Source of the DNA: Nitrospirota bacterium
Lineage (GTDB): Bacteria > Nitrospirota > Thermodesulfovibrionia > Thermodesulfovibrionales > UBA1546
Reading direction: 5' to 3'
Assembly (NCBI GenBank): GCA_009773185.1
Contig: WPIF01000015.1
Coordinates: 1 to 64,000, forward strand
DNA length: 64,000 nucleotides
Part shown: positions 63,901 to 64,000 of the stretch, one piece after another
How positions within the stretch are numbered: position 1 is the first letter of the stretch
Layout: each line of letters starts with the position of its first letter
Notes under the pieces: model-generated
Database searches by the model: none
What the model saw: the letters and a program-made list of their open reading frames with translations, nothing else
What the model was told of the DNA's origin: nothing
Program-made: the position numbers and the translations under genes

Positions 63901-64000
63901 GCATATGTAACGCATGCCATACATACAGCGCAAGCGCGCCGACAGTGACGTACTACACAAGCACATCATCAACATCGCATAACTCAGGCACAGTCTGCAC
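60951..64000 (+). CDS. Giant multihaem cytochrome with CX4CH...CXXCH domains (runs off the window)
   Basis: An open frame from the ATG at 60951 to the right edge (1016 codons so far). N-terminal hydrophobic signal (PIFAIFIFACAVLIMG...GQADA), an Ig-like NEW3-type region to about residue 185, then haem sites. I count 15 CXXCH motifs (CHGCH, CTTCH, CEVCH, CNTCH, CNSCH, CNVCH, CGTCH, CNKCH, CNGCH, CVYCH, CTSCH, CLWCH, CLYCH, CWDCH, CNACH) and 3 CX4CH motifs (CSTLYCH, CATLYCH, CTNISCH). The CX4CH-then-CXXCH arrangement matches the Geobacter-type domain (TIGR01904). Likely an outer-surface cytochrome for extracellular electron transfer. Low complexity, Gly/Thr/Ala-rich linkers. The C-terminus lies outside the window. 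Confidence 0.88.
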   Translation, partial: MEILRYFLNMAYKIMRHIYKKSSRFTGKMGSVPIFAIFIFACAVLIMGPAVGQADAVCTRVNPTVSIFPSVQNVLAGNAVTYTVSVINNDSGDTCGSTTFTLSKTDAPVTPNANFTAALSPLSITLNVGASGKVTLTHTAAAGASIGATQQSYVTSAADANHAAVNSSTVTTTVIATSGDGYLLKRGKEETCHGCHKTNKNMPSPGETGYVQANWDNAIKTHSAEILGTCSNTTYKTRTACSANGGTWTPGKWNASGGWGIAGGRYGEFVCTTCHTGHSTTNIYLIKETITTPDGSNFGGSVTSSVTVNFRVKSGTPAVPGPQTAGIMGDDSVTHAASAFICEVCHTFDGAQTTGVNKHAYTMTSITSHYNGQECNTCHSHSGGFKASCNSCHGNPPISAVIGGPSGLATPATGATSPLSPGAHNTHVTTRGMTCNVCHTGNTMPTVSNTIQMGFVTNSTTYPTVWSSSTSATTGAFDGHTPLNAPYTGFVSSSIGTNVTTSGSYANTCSTLYCHGSTLTAGTLTSPSWVGGSSQAACGTCHGGAGYTVAATTPPTTGKHITHAATTTGNLGLACNKCHNSPSPSMTHVNGVVSWSLDTADSRIGASATYNGAASGGSTTQLAPTPYESCATLYCHSNGKVGTSVGAYTTPVWDGADIGCNGCHGTLNTAGTPDYANEGAGTVGANSHSKHTVAGTSTCVYCHTNTTTTGTTITGTVHIDNTRNVLEGGGKSFTYTPQTCTNISCHGGFGTAATWGGAALTCTSCHGRTTAGGGDLDDFAAGGNMAKVDTDEWAALGHGRPNASGNYPGTNPNPPANFAGLAGSGQDPCLWCHDGISADHGNYTTNPYRLRNNNALGNGWNDACLYCHDTNQTTASYKAVATFTTGINLANVKKIDKWHYGSNHSATRNGGQFCWDCHDPHGDGTTGPIKMIQKYPTKTNTNATYGVPSGANDIDEAVAIVFTNNNLATGANGFAMTAGTFRQGICNACHTYSASAPTVTYYTSTSSTSHNSGTVC

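Overview
This window looks like part of the chromosome of a Gram-negative, probably anaerobic environmental bacterium. The many multihaem c-type cytochrome motifs at the right edge, the mix of B12-binding radical SAM proteins, YfhO-like membrane proteins and GT9/GT4 transferases, and the moderate GC content fit Nitrospirota (Thermodesulfovibrio-like) or a deltaproteobacterial lineage. That taxonomic guess is inference. I see no rRNA, tRNA, CRISPR array, transposase or phage gene.

Region 1 (about 0.1-26.2 kb, + strand) is an envelope-glycan or glycolipid accessory region. It holds a TIM-barrel sugar isomerase-like protein, a YbhN/AglD-like membrane protein, a SPASM-type radical SAM protein, two B12-binding radical SAM proteins and a class I methyltransferase. 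It also holds at least eight large polytopic membrane proteins that look like GT-C/YfhO-type sugar transferases, two of them a tandem pair. Small membrane proteins with winged-helix-like tails and a HicB-like/transmembrane fusion sit among them. Composition is uneven: some genes (12.8-16.9 kb and 24.4-26.2 kb) are clearly more AT-rich than their neighbours.

Region 2 (about 26.2-37.5 kb, + strand) is a tightly overlapping operon for a legionaminic-acid-type nonulosonic acid. In order it carries a surface carbohydrate GT-like protein, LegB dehydratase, LegC aminotransferase, NeuD/LegH acyltransferase, NeuB/LegI synthase, NeuC/LegG epimerase, PtmE CBS-nucleotidyltransferase, PtmA SDR, a Gfo/Idh/MocA oxidoreductase, a B12-binding radical SAM protein and the CMP-sugar synthetase NeuA/LegF. 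The oxidoreductase and radical SAM protein inside the set suggest a further modification of the sugar.

Region 3 (37.5-47.0 kb, + strand) holds a Wzx-type flippase, a large orphan membrane protein, a capsule-synthesis (KpsS-like) protein, two more B12-binding radical SAM proteins and a GT2 transferase. Together with region 2 it could make and export a nonulosonate-containing surface glycan.

Region 4 (47.0-57.2 kb, - strand) is a convergent block for LPS or polysaccharide assembly: a TviB-like UDP-HexNAc dehydrogenase, three GT9 heptosyltransferase-like proteins, an O-antigen ligase/polymerase, a CgeB-like GT, two GT4 transferases and a polysaccharide deacetylase. The promoter-proximal GT9 gene has been invaded in frame, twice, by the same 28-bp palindromic element flanked by 7-bp tandem repeats.

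Region 5 (57.2-64.0 kb, + strand), divergent from region 4 and preceded by a good sigma70-type promoter, encodes an exported electron-transfer module. It comprises a secreted NHL/BACON/FG-GAP protein, a five-haem cytochrome, and a very large multihaem cytochrome (15 CXXCH and 3 CX4CH motifs so far) that runs off the right edge.
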